Notes: generated by a model not told the origin, from the sequence alone. Positions 1 through 6,600 are shown, counted from the first letter of the stretch. The stretch: DNA of 8,708 bases from Candidatus Eiseniibacteriota bacterium (GCA_025453925.1 JALOPK010000125.1:1-8708), one strand, 5' to 3'. Made by a program: numbers and translations.

Positions 1-1
1 G

Positions 2-100
2 GCGGCACTATTCTACTATGAGAATAGTGCCGTAGGGTGGACAATGCCCATCGACATCACTACGGATCGGCACTATCTTCCGCTGGCTGTGACTTCATGA
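2..100 (+). CDS. C-terminal end of an unrecognised protein (5' end outside window)
   Basis: One plus-strand frame is open from the window edge to a TGA at 98-100, giving about 32 residues that start AALFYYENSAVGW and end HYLPLAVTS. The other two plus frames meet stops within the first 33 bases, and the residues (aromatic, Trp, mixed polar) look like a genuine protein end. The alternative is an 18-residue leader peptide beginning at the ATG at 44, which has only a weak GGGTGG upstream. I favour the end of a larger gene because the frame stays open to the edge. tldD begins 48 bases downstream, so the two could be co-transcribed. I do not recognise the family. The FYY...W pattern loosely recalls ends of some cell-wall hydrolases, but it is too short to name. 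A perfect inverted repeat lies inside this coding stretch. Confidence 0.5.
   Translation, partial: AALFYYENSAVGWTMPIDITTDRHYLPLAVTS
3..32. repeat. Perfect 12-bp inverted repeat with 6-base loop
   Basis: The left arm CGGCACTATTCT (3-14) and right arm AGAATAGTGCCG (21-32) are exact reverse complements around the loop ACTATG. The first nine bases, CGGCACTAT, recur at 68-76. No T-run follows on either strand, so it is not a typical intrinsic terminator. It lies ~117 bases before tldD and inside the putative upstream coding end. An operator or an RNA hairpin is possible; the function is not shown by the sequence. Confidence 0.7.
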
Positions 101-137
101 CCGCCGCCGTGATGGCTGTGCCGCGCCGTCCGCCTGG

Positions 138-144
138 AAGGAGG
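138..144 (+). promoter_or_regulatory. Ribosome binding site of tldD
   Basis: AAGGAGG lies four bases before the ATG at 149. It is a near-perfect anti-Shine-Dalgarno match and fixes the tldD start. Confidence 0.85.
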
Positions 145-148
145 AGAA

Positions 149-1513
149 ATGCTCGATACGCTGCGAAACATGGTCGGACATGTGCACGCTGATTTCGCCG
201 ACATCCGGTATGAGATCAAGAAAGAGACCGACATCTCCTTCTCGGGCCGCGAGCTCCGGAGCATCGGCGCCAACAGCACCGATGGATACGTGGTGAGGGT
301 GCTGAAGGAGGGTGGCTTCGCGTCCGTGACCGTCACGAAAGAGTCCGACGTGCCACGGGCCGTGGAACTCGCCGTGGAGGCCGCGGAGACCATTGTCGAC
401 TCCGGCGGGAAGCGCACCTCGCTGGCGCCGGCGCCACCGGTGAGAGAGACGGCGCTCCCGGATCTTGACGGGGATCCTGCGCAGGTTTCTCTTGACGAGA
501 AGCTCTCCCTGACCATGGGCTACAATGGCCTGATGCTCCAGCAGCCTGAGATCGAGACGACGAACCTCTCGTACCGGGAGGTGGACCGCGTGAAACACTA
601 CGTGAACACTGAGGGCTCCGCAGTATCCGAGCGCATCGTCACGGTCAACATCGCCGGCGAGGCCCTCGCTAAGCGCGGGCCCCTGGTGCAGAACATGCGC
701 GTGGCCATCGGAGGCGCGGACGGATTCCACATCCTCAGGGGCCGGGACGACGTATTCATCGACCGTGCGAACATCGCCCGCAGGCTCCTGGATGCCAAAC
801 CTGCACAAGGCGGGACCTATGACGTCATCCTCAGCCCGATGCTGGCGGGGGTGTTTACCCACGAGGCCTTTGGCCATTTCAGCGAGGCAGACATCATCGA
901 AGACAATCCCTCCCTGCGGGCGAAGATGGCCCTGGGTGCGAAGCTGGGATCGGAGGCGGTCACCATCATCGCGGATTCCACTCGCCCGGGGCAGATCGGC
1001 TTCTACCGCTACGACGATGAGGGGGTACCGGTGAGACCGGTGACGCTGATGCGCCGCGGGATACTCACGGGCCGGCTGCATTCCCGGAGGACCGCCGCCG
1101 CCTTCGGTGAACACACCACAGGGCACGCAGTGGCGGAGGACATGCGGTACGAGCCTATCATACGAATGGGCACGATCTTCATCTCCCCGGGCGAGAAGAG
1201 CTTCGACACCCTCCTTCAGGAACTCGAGGATGGCCTGTATCTTGTCGACGGCAAGGGCGGCCAAACCAGCGGAGAGAACTTCACGTTCGGTGCCGCATAC
1301 GGGTTCGTGGTGGAAGGGGGCGCGCTCGGCGGTATGATCCGCGACATCAACATCATGGGCAACCTGTTCACCACCCTCATGAGCATCGAGGCCGTCGGGA
1401 ACGACTTCGAGCTCTCGGAGAGGGGGGGCTGCGGCAAGGGCCAGCTGAACATAAAGTCTTCCCTCGGAGGGCCCCACGTCCTGATCCGGAACATGGTTGT
1501 GGGAGGTGTGTGA
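149..1513 (+). CDS. tldD: TldD metalloprotease subunit
   Basis: 454-residue TldD family protein, the catalytic subunit of the cytoplasmic TldD/TldE metalloprotease. In E. coli this complex degrades unfolded or small peptides, trims microcin B17 and helps degrade CcdA. The zinc-binding HExxxH motif is seen as HEAFGH at residues 238-243. The third-ligand cysteine of the family is present as Cys428 in GGCGKGQ near the C-terminus. The glycine-rich stretch before it (GKGGQTSGENFTFG, then YGFVVEGG) is characteristic of the C-terminal domain. Length is slightly below the ~480 residues of E. coli TldD. The start at 149 is supported by a strong ribosome binding site. The TGA stop overlaps the start of tldE, so the partner subunits are translationally coupled. 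All metal ligands I can check are intact, so the enzyme should be active. Confidence 0.95.
   Translation: MLDTLRNMVGHVHADFADIRYEIKKETDISFSGRELRSIGANSTDGYVVRVLKEGGFASVTVTKESDVPRAVELAVEAAETIVDSGGKRTSLAPAPPVRETALPDLDGDPAQVSLDEKLSLTMGYNGLMLQQPEIETTNLSYREVDRVKHYVNTEGSAVSERIVTVNIAGEALAKRGPLVQNMRVAIGGADGFHILRGRDDVFIDRANIARRLLDAKPAQGGTYDVILSPMLAGVFTHEAFGHFSEADIIEDNPSLRAKMALGAKLGSEAVTIIADSTRPGQIGFYRYDDEGVPVRPVTLMRRGILTGRLHSRRTAAAFGEHTTGHAVAEDMRYEPIIRMGTIFISPGEKSFDTLLQELEDGLYLVDGKGGQTSGENFTFGAAYGFVVEGGALGGMIRDINIMGNLFTTLMSIEAVGNDFELSERGGCGKGQLNIKSSLGGPHVLIRNMVVGGV
1501..1507 (+). promoter_or_regulatory. Ribosome binding site deciding the tldE start
   Basis: GGGAGGT sits five bases before the ATG at 1513 but only two bases before the in-frame GTG at 1510. 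This favours ATG 1513 as the start. The site lies within the last codons of tldD. Confidence 0.7.
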
Positions 1514-2817
1514 TGAAGAAGCTTCTTGAGATAGCTGCCTCATCGGCCGCCCAGGCCGAGGTCTTCAGCGTCCGGACGGACTCCGTCAGCCTGCGGATGC
1601 GCAACGGCATCCCGACGGACATCTCCGCCACCATTCAGTCGGGGTTCGCTCTCAGAATCATAAGGGACGGGATGATCGGCACCGCATACACCAAGAACCT
1701 CCTCGACAGGGAGCAACTTGTGAGGAATGCCCTCGCAGGGCTCAAGGGAGAAGTGAAGGCTGACTTCTCCTTCCCCGGCCCCGCAGACCTCCCGTCGAGA
1801 CCAACCCCGGATGGCAGCATCGAGGAGATGGGTTGCCGCGAGTTGCGCCGGCACGGCGGGGAGGTGCTCGAGTCCCTCAAAGGGAGGGTCGAAGGGCAGA
1901 TTGACGTGCACGTGGGAAGGGGAGTCTCCCGTGTCGCAATCGTGAATACCTCAGGGCTGGAGGTCTCCGACTCCAGCGCCCAGATGTACGTGTTCGCCTC
2001 CCTGCTCTTTCCGAACACCGAAACGTCTATCCACCGGGTCAGGTTCAGCAACCGGGTGGAGGGTTTCCCGCCCGGCGAACTCGACGCCATGGTCAGCCTA
2101 TACGACGCAGGTCTCCCCGAGATCCGCGTCGAGTCGGGGAGGATGAAGGCGCTGTTCACCCAGGACACGCTGTACACGCTTCTCTGGAGGCTCTCCGCGG
2201 GCGCCTCGGGCAAATCCATCCACGAAAGGGTCTCACCGCTGATCGGTAGGGAAGGCGAGAGGGTCATTTCCGAGAAGGTCTCGTTTGGAGGCGATCCCAC
2301 CGACCCCGACGATATCGACCAACGGTTCTTCGACGATGAAGGCGTGCCGGCCTCCCGGAGGATGTTCTTCGAGAATGGCGTCTTCACGGGCCCGGCTCTG
2401 AACCTCGACTACGCCGCACGGTTGGGGAGACGACCTACGGGCAACGGCTACAGGAAGGGAGACGAGACCGTCGCTTCCTTGCCCTCTCCCGCCATCCAGA
2501 GCCCGTTCATCGCCCCGGGCGACGCGAGATGGGACGAGATGGTGGCCTCGATGGACCGCGGCGTCGTGGTGCTCGGCGTGCTCGGCGCCCATTCGGGCAA
2601 CATCCTGAATGGCGACTACTCGGTCGGCTTGAATCCCGGGTACTATGTTGAGGACGGTCGAATAGTCGGCAGGGTGAAGGACGGCATGATCGCCGGTAAC
2701 GCCTATGAGACGCTCGGCAACGTCGCATCCGTCGAAGCCCAGCTCAACCAGTCGGTCATGGGTGGGAGGTACCCGTCCATCCTGCTGGATGACGTGAGCG
2801 TGACCGCGAGGAACTGA
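1513..2817 (+). CDS. tldE: TldE/PmbA subunit of the TldD/TldE protease
   Basis: 434-residue PmbA/TldE family protein, the non-catalytic partner of TldD in the heterodimeric protease. Family signatures are visible in order: an N-terminal domain with the NTSGLEVSD stretch (~145-153), RFFDDEGVP (~271-279), the GVFTG...ARLGRRPTGNGYRKG segment (~289-316), and SGNILNGDYSVGLNPGYYVEDG-type sequence (~361-382), ending in a typical LLDDVSV tail. At the place where TldD carries HExxxH, this protein has a QDTLYTLLWRLSAG stretch (~218-231) without histidines, as expected for the TldE subunit. The ATG at 1513 shares one base with the tldD stop (TGATG). The in-frame GTG at 1510 would add one residue but has poorer ribosome-site spacing. 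Operon and stoichiometric production with tldD are clear. Confidence 0.94.
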   Translation: MKKLLEIAASSAAQAEVFSVRTDSVSLRMRNGIPTDISATIQSGFALRIIRDGMIGTAYTKNLLDREQLVRNALAGLKGEVKADFSFPGPADLPSRPTPDGSIEEMGCRELRRHGGEVLESLKGRVEGQIDVHVGRGVSRVAIVNTSGLEVSDSSAQMYVFASLLFPNTETSIHRVRFSNRVEGFPPGELDAMVSLYDAGLPEIRVESGRMKALFTQDTLYTLLWRLSAGASGKSIHERVSPLIGREGERVISEKVSFGGDPTDPDDIDQRFFDDEGVPASRRMFFENGVFTGPALNLDYAARLGRRPTGNGYRKGDETVASLPSPAIQSPFIAPGDARWDEMVASMDRGVVVLGVLGAHSGNILNGDYSVGLNPGYYVEDGRIVGRVKDGMIAGNAYETLGNVASVEAQLNQSVMGGRYPSILLDDVSVTARN

Positions 2818-2966
2818 TCGCCCCCGATCACCGCAACGGGTGACCCCGCTTTCTCCCGGGCTCAAGCTGACTCTGGAGACGGAACGGTAAGGAAGTAGCG
2901 AAAGCGATTCCGACGGGTCAGGCGGCCAAGGAGCGGGGACCGGATGAGTGACACGAAGAGGCGCGA
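2818..2966. other. Gene-free convergent spacer with small hairpins
   Basis: 149 bases between the tldE stop and the 3' end of the minus-strand adenosyltransferase gene. No gene is supported here. Short stems include GATCG-CCCC-CGATC (2816-2829, overlapping the tldE stop), CGGG-TGAC-CCCG (2837-2848) followed by a CTTTCT tract, and a GGAA/TTCC stem (2891-2894 with 2908-2911) capped by GC-GAAA-GC. The second could serve as a weak terminator for tldDE. None has a proper U-run, so termination is only a suggestion. Confidence 0.4.
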
Positions 2967-3452
2967 TCACCCGTCGAGGTGCAGCTCCTCCAGCGCGACC
3001 GCCAGCGCGAACAGGGCATCGGAGAGCCGATTGAGCACGGGGGTGGCCTCGCTCTCGTGTCCCATAGCAGCAATCACCCTGCGCTCCGCCCTGCGGCAGA
3101 CGGCCCTGACGATGTGCGCCCTGGATGACGCCTCGCACCCTCCGGGTATGACGAATCCGGTCCGAGGTTCGGGCAGGAGACGGGCGATGTCGGTCTCCAG
3201 ATCGAGCACCGCATCCGTGTCCGGCCCTGCTCCGCCGCACATCCCGGCCAGCACGCTCATCCCGTAGGCTCGCCAACGTGCGACCGTGCTCCGGTGAACG
3301 TCGGGACACGCGGAATGCAGCCAGCCCATGACACACACCAACTCATCCAGCGCGCCGTACGCCTCGATGAGGGGATCATCCTTGCCCACGCGGCGGCCCG
3401 AGGCATCGCGGGTCCATCCCGTGTCGCCCTGCCGGGTGGTGAGCGCCGTCAT
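2967..3452 (-). CDS. PduO-type cob(I)alamin adenosyltransferase
   Basis: 161-residue ATP:cob(I)alamin adenosyltransferase of the PduO/MMAB family. It transfers the 5'-deoxyadenosyl group of ATP to Co(I) corrinoid to make adenosylcobalamin. Seen motifs: the N-terminal nucleotide loop TTRQGDTGW (5-13), EAYGALDEL (30-38, with the family Asp at 36), FVIPGG (100-105), the arginine-rich helix RAVCRRAERRV (116-126) that contacts ATP, and LNRLSDALFALA (140-151) with Asn141. The family's catalytic residues therefore look intact. The protein is somewhat shorter than the usual ~180-190 residues, with a compact middle helix region. The start at 3452 makes an ATGA overlap with the preceding NTPase gene; an upstream in-frame start at 3527 would run deep into that gene and is not favoured. 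It is the last gene of the minus-strand cluster. Whether it serves de novo synthesis or scavenging cannot be told. Confidence 0.9.
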   Translation of the reverse strand: MTALTTRQGDTGWTRDASGRRVGKDDPLIEAYGALDELVCVMGWLHSACPDVHRSTVARWRAYGMSVLAGMCGGAGPDTDAVLDLETDIARLLPEPRTGFVIPGGCEASSRAHIVRAVCRRAERRVIAAMGHESEATPVLNRLSDALFALAVALEELHLDG

Positions 3453-3961
3453 AAGTTCCGTATCCCCAGGGCGGCCTCGAGCGCGGGCAGTTCGGCGGGT
3501 CGCCAGGATCGCAGAGCGAACCCCCACCGTGCCGCCACCCTCGCGGTAACGCTGTCCCGGATCACCAGCACGACGTCACGGCCGGGACTCGCGGCGAGGC
3601 GGTCCAGCATCCACGCGTGACCGCCGGCGGCGAGCTCCCACTCCCCCACCTCGTCGATGATCGCCAGTTCGGTGCTCCCGCGGAGCGCAGTGTCCAACGC
3701 CTGGCGGGCAAGTGCCATGCCTGAAACGATGGCGCCGAAGCCCCCGATGGCCGGGGTGCCTTCGCCGATCCGCAGCCAGGGCGCCTTCTCTCCTGTGTGG
3801 AGGTCGACCAGGTCATAGCCGATCCTCGTGGCTCCGCGATACACGACGGGCGCCAGGATCCCCGCCGTCGCCATGCCCCGCGCTGCAGCGTCCGCCGCAA
3901 GCTGCCCCGCGGCGGTCGTCTTCCCCGTCCCCTGGGATCCCACGATCGCCATGGCCGTCAC
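3449..3961 (-). CDS. THEP1-like P-loop nucleoside triphosphatase
   Basis: 170-residue small P-loop NTPase resembling the THEP1 (NTPase_1) family, which hydrolyses nucleoside triphosphates and whose cellular role is mostly undefined. Seen: Walker A GSQGTGKTT (8-16, Lys14), a GYDLVDLHTGEKAPWLR segment (48-64) like the conserved GF.l.dl.tG...la region, and Walker B IIDEVGEWEL (101-110; Asp103, Glu104) matching the family's IDEIG.mEL pattern. No membrane segment or extra domain is seen. The start is GTG at 3961, giving a GTGA overlap with the amidohydrolase stop; an ATG three codons in (M4) is an alternative. The stop overlaps the adenosyltransferase start (ATGA). This tight placement before a corrinoid adenosyltransferase suggests, as inference, a role linked to cofactor handling rather than general nucleotide clean-up. 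A kinase activity is another possibility for this fold. Confidence 0.82.
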   Translation of the reverse strand: MTAMAIVGSQGTGKTTAAGQLAADAAARGMATAGILAPVVYRGATRIGYDLVDLHTGEKAPWLRIGEGTPAIGGFGAIVSGMALARQALDTALRGSTELAIIDEVGEWELAAGGHAWMLDRLAASPGRDVVLVIRDSVTARVAARWGFALRSWRPAELPALEAALGIRNL

Positions 3962-5478
3962 GGGAGGTCAATGCTCCCGTCCGAGTAGACGGGGTCGCCA
4001 CCGATCATGGTCAGGCAGACCCTCTGATGCCAGGGTGCCGCCACGCCGGGATCGCGCTCCACCACCAACAGATCCGCCGCGAAGCCGGGGGCCAGCACGC
4101 CTGTCCTCCCCCACCTGGCCATTCGGGAGGGCGCCGCGCTGTAGGCGCGCAATACCGCCGGCCACGCGAGACGCTCCTCGCCGTGCCACGGACGTTCCCC
4201 TTCGTCGCAGCGCTCCAGTGCGGCGGCGATGTTCCGCCACGGGTCGGATGGCTCGATGGGAAAGTCGGTGCCCATGAGGAGATTGCCCCCCGCGGCGAGC
4301 ATTGTCCCGAATGCGAAGTCAAGCCGGCCGGGCCGGGCAGGCAGCGCGGCGACAACCGGCCGGTCGCTGAGCAGGTGGCACGGCTGTACCGAGAGAAGGA
4401 GATTCGGCCCTATGAGGCGCGATAGGTCACTGGCATCCAGGTGCTGCACGTGCTCGATGCGGAAGAACCGCTCAGGGTGCGAGACACGGCGTCCTTCGAA
4501 GACGTCCGCGACCTCTCGCACCGCACGGTCACCGATCGCGTGCACGCAGGGGTCGAGGCCGTGCTCCAGCGCCGCCTGCACCTTCCCGGCGAGCTCCGCG
4601 CCCGTGGTGACCGGAGTGCCCGTCGTACCGTCGTCGCCGAGCATCCATGCCGTGCCGGAGCCCAGCGAGCCATCCACGAACAGCTTGAACCCTCCCGGGC
4701 TGATCGGCACATCCGGTTGCAGGCACTCCTCAGGCTGAATCGCTTCCGCCATGACGTAGATCCGAAGGCGAAGGTCGTTCCCCGCCGCCACGCGGTTGAG
4801 CACGCCGATGCCCCGGGCGCGTTCCACGGTGTGCACGCCGACGATTCCCTCGGACAGGAGGTGGTCCTGCTCCTCCATGACCACGCGGGCATGCACGTTC
4901 TCGGGGTGAGCAGGGAGCCGGAGGGCGAGGTCGTCCATCAGGGTCTCCCGAACGATCCCCACGGGCGAACCGTCTGCATCCAGTGGCAGGAGATCCGCGG
5001 GTGCCGATTCGGGGGCTCCCAGGCGCTCCATGGCAAGGGTGTTCAACCACGCGCTGTGCCCGTCGCGACGCGCGAGCCAGACCGGTCGGTCGCGGACGAC
5101 GCGGTCGAGGTCATGCCGGGAGGGAAGCGTGGGAGCCACCCAGCGGTGCTGATCCCAGCCCCACCCTCGAATCCACTCGTCGCCCTGATGGGACGCCCCC
5201 CATGCGCATACGTCGCGGAGGACATGATCCAGTGAGACACAGGCGGCAAGGCCGACCCTCAGACGACGGGTGGCCGCGCTCGTCAGGTGGCAGTGGGAGT
5301 CGACCAGCCCGGGCATGACTGTTCTTCCGCCCAGATCCACCTGCGGCCATGGGGGCATCGTCGCCTGCGCTCCCACCGCCGCGATGGTGCCCCGGTCGAC
5401 GGCGATCGCGGACGCGGGGCTGCTGTCCTGGCCCGTCCAGCAGCGACACCCGGCAAACACCAGTTTCTTGGCGGTCAT
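3958..5478 (-). CDS. YtcJ-like metal-dependent amidohydrolase
   Basis: 506-residue member of the amidohydrolase superfamily (Amidohydro_3, YtcJ-like), cytoplasmic, with no signal peptide. Seen motifs in order: the small beta-sandwich lead-in, PGLVDSHCHL (56-65) with metal-binding His62 and His64, RDGHSAWLNTLAM (138-150), FKLFVDGSLGSGTAW (264-278) with Lys265 at the usual bridging-lysine position, HAIGDRAV (313-320), RIEHVQH (340-346), and MGTDFPIEPSDPW (402-414) with the catalytic Asp405. The C-terminal GVLAPGFAADLLVVERDP stretch is typical. All metal-site residues look present, so hydrolytic activity is likely. YtcJ-type enzymes are poorly characterised, so the substrate (amide, ester or cyclic imide) is unknown. 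The ATG at 5478 is chosen over an in-frame start at 5520 because it overlaps the upstream stop (ATGA), has the purine-rich AAAGAGAGAAGG just before it, and avoids a Pro-Gly-rich extension. Confidence 0.9.
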   Translation of the reverse strand: MTAKKLVFAGCRCWTGQDSSPASAIAVDRGTIAAVGAQATMPPWPQVDLGGRTVMPGLVDSHCHLTSAATRRLRVGLAACVSLDHVLRDVCAWGASHQGDEWIRGWGWDQHRWVAPTLPSRHDLDRVVRDRPVWLARRDGHSAWLNTLAMERLGAPESAPADLLPLDADGSPVGIVRETLMDDLALRLPAHPENVHARVVMEEQDHLLSEGIVGVHTVERARGIGVLNRVAAGNDLRLRIYVMAEAIQPEECLQPDVPISPGGFKLFVDGSLGSGTAWMLGDDGTTGTPVTTGAELAGKVQAALEHGLDPCVHAIGDRAVREVADVFEGRRVSHPERFFRIEHVQHLDASDLSRLIGPNLLLSVQPCHLLSDRPVVAALPARPGRLDFAFGTMLAAGGNLLMGTDFPIEPSDPWRNIAAALERCDEGERPWHGEERLAWPAVLRAYSAAPSRMARWGRTGVLAPGFAADLLVVERDPGVAAPWHQRVCLTMIGGDPVYSDGSIDLP

Positions 5479-5879
5479 CCTTCTCTCTTTCTCGGGGCCC
5501 GGCCCTGGGCCGGGCGCCACATGGTGAAGAACTCATCCCAATCCCCCGAAGGGTCCCGAAGGCCGACGACGAGGGTATCGGTCCCCGGCACCAGATACAA
5601 GTAGCCTGAAGGGTGGATGCCGCCACCGGAGAGAAGAATGTCCGCTCGCTGACCCGCGATTGAGCCGGTGAGACGCACTCCCGTGGCGGTGTCGCCGATC
5701 ATGGAGTCACGTCGCGATCTGGTGACCCGCAAGCTTTGCCACGGCCCGCCCCGCCACACTCCCTCCAGGGTGCCCGCCACCGGTCTGTTGGTCTTCACCC
5801 CGGTGGTGGTCTCCCAGGTTCGGATCTTCCCACAGCAGATGCACGAAGCGAAGACCATCAAGATGAGCACGACTCGCAA
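5475..5879 (-). CDS. Small putative lipoprotein of unknown function
   Basis: Open frame of ~134 residues with no recognised family. From a TTG at 5879 the protein begins [13 protein letters not shown]: a basic residue, a short hydrophobic core and a lipobox-like FASC with candidate acyl-accepting Cys13. More Cys residues follow at 15 and 16. This would place it on the outer face of a membrane. The mature part has a [10 protein letters not shown] stretch (37-45), [13 protein letters not shown] (62-74), and alternating hydrophobic/polar segments ending in [13 protein letters not shown] (111-123), compatible with a small beta-rich domain. The last ~10 residues are basic. No ATG suits; TTG 5879 or GTG 5870 are the candidates and neither has a clear ribosome site. 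Its TGA overlaps the amidohydrolase start (ATGA), which is the main reason to believe it is a gene. The frame stays open further upstream, but that extension overlaps upp and is not protein-like. Confidence 0.62.
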   Translation of the reverse strand: MRVVLILMVFASCICCGKIRTWETTTGVKTNRPVAGTLEGVWRGGPWQSLRVTRSRRDSMIGDTATGVRLTGSIAGQRADILLSGGGIHPSGYLYLVPGTDTLVVGLRDPSGDWDEFFTMWRPAQGRAPRKREG

Positions 5880-5946
5880 CGCCGGGCTTTCATACGGCGG
5901 GCAGAACGGCCTACTTGCCGGCGGTATTCGTCTTTCGGAGGTAGCA
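5880..5946. promoter_or_regulatory. Divergent intergenic region upstream of upp and the lipoprotein cluster
   Basis: 67 bases separate the likely lipoprotein start from the upp start, so promoters for both directions should lie here or within the neighbouring 5' ends. I see no convincing -35/-10 pair. On the minus strand TATGAA (4 of 6 to TATAAT) ends only 9 bases before the TTG, which would give a nearly leaderless message if it is a real -10. There is no room for a cobalamin riboswitch. Confidence 0.35.
5937..5942 (+). promoter_or_regulatory. Ribosome binding site of upp
   Basis: GGAGGT lies four bases before the ATG at 5947. It decides the start against a longer in-frame opening at 5668, which would add 93 residues absent from the family. 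Confidence 0.85.
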
Positions 5947-6567
5947 ATGGATCTCATCGTGCTCGACCACCCACTCATACAGAGCAAACTCACCGGACTC
6001 CGAGACAGGAACACGCCCAAACATGATTTCCGGCGTCTCCTCAAGGAACTCACCGCGCTGATGGTGTACGAGATCACGCGGGATTTCCCGGTGACGCCCG
6101 GCAGCGTGGACACCCCTCTGGAAACAACCTCCGGGGTTCGGCCCGGAGTTCCCCTCGTGCTGGTTCCGATCCTTCGCGCGGGTGTCGGCATGCTGGACGG
6201 GGTACTCGAGCTGGTGCCCTGGGCCCTGGTCGGGCACCTGGGAATCTATCGCGACCATGCGACTCTGCAGCCGATCACTTACTACGCCAAACTGCCCGGA
6301 CATCTGGATGAGAGCTGGATCATCGTCGTGGATCCCATGCTCGCGACGGGAGGCAGCGCGGTGGAGGCCGTTCGGCTCGTGAAGCAGGCGGGCGGAAAGT
6401 CCATAAAGTTCCTGTGTCTGGTCGCCGCGCCTGAGGGTGTGCGGGTTCTCAATCACCACCACCCGGATGTGCCGATCTACACGGCGGCGCGGGACCGGCA
6501 GCTCAACGAGAGCGGCTACATCCTGCCCGGCCTCGGCGACGCGGGCGACCGGATCTTCGGGACATAG
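5947..6567 (+). CDS. upp: Uracil phosphoribosyltransferase
   Basis: 206-residue cytoplasmic enzyme of pyrimidine salvage: uracil + PRPP gives UMP + diphosphate. Length matches the usual ~208 residues. Seen: the [21 protein letters not shown]-terminus (1-20), the early basic motif VPILRAG (73-79, Arg77), the PRPP-binding loop [11 protein letters not shown] (128-138, Asp129), and the diagnostic C-terminal uracil-binding region [17 protein letters not shown] (190-206). The start is fixed by a good ribosome site. It is a single gene, divergent from the lipoprotein-amidohydrolase cluster and convergent with the dehydrogenase. No uracil permease (uraA) or pyrR is adjacent, and I see no attenuator in the short upstream region. 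Confidence 0.97.
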   Translation: MDLIVLDHPLIQSKLTGLRDRNTPKHDFRRLLKELTALMVYEITRDFPVTPGSVDTPLETTSGVRPGVPLVLVPILRAGVGMLDGVLELVPWALVGHLGIYRDHATLQPITYYAKLPGHLDESWIIVVDPMLATGGSAVEAVRLVKQAGGKSIKFLCLVAAPEGVRVLNHHHPDVPIYTAARDRQLNESGYILPGLGDAGDRIFGT

Positions 6568-6576
6568 CGCAGGGCG

Positions 6577-6600
6577 GCGGGGCGGGCAAACCCGCCCCGC
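6577..6600. terminator. GC-rich hairpin between convergent upp and dehydrogenase genes
   Basis: Perfect 10-bp stem GCGGGGCGGG (6577-6586) with CCCGCCCCGC (6591-6600) around the loop CAAA. It begins 9 bases after the upp stop and ends 19 bases before the 3' end of the dehydrogenase gene, so it may serve both directions. No U-run follows on either strand, so it is not a classical Rho-independent terminator. Confidence 0.6.

Noticed and set aside
38-66. Sigma-70 promoter TGGACA...TACGGA before tldD
   Set aside because: The -35-like hexamer is acceptable but the -10 candidate matches only two of six positions, and the site lies inside the putative upstream coding end.
95-1543. Long open frame (~480 codons) on the minus strand opposite tldD
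   Set aside because: It mirrors tldD, which has clear motifs and a strong ribosome site. The translation is His/Arg/Asp-rich with no family pattern; such shadow frames are common in GC-rich DNA.
149-2817. RiPP or microcin gene cluster suggested by tldD/tldE
   Set aside because: No precursor peptide, cyclodehydratase, radical SAM enzyme or exporter is seen in the window. tldD/tldE are widespread housekeeping genes.
2233-3336. Minus-strand frame of ~367 codons across tldE, the gap and the adenosyltransferase gene
   Set aside because: It is Arg/His-rich and covers two genes with intact motifs in other frames.
5668-5946. N-terminal extension of upp
   Set aside because: The family starts at [11 protein letters not shown], and GGAGGT stands four bases before that ATG. 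The extension overlaps the lipoprotein gene antisense and is not protein-like.
5880-5946. Cobalamin riboswitch controlling the adenosyltransferase cluster
   Set aside because: The space upstream of the first gene is under 70 bases and lacks the B12-box pattern. Nothing resembling it was seen in the gap at 2818-2966 either.
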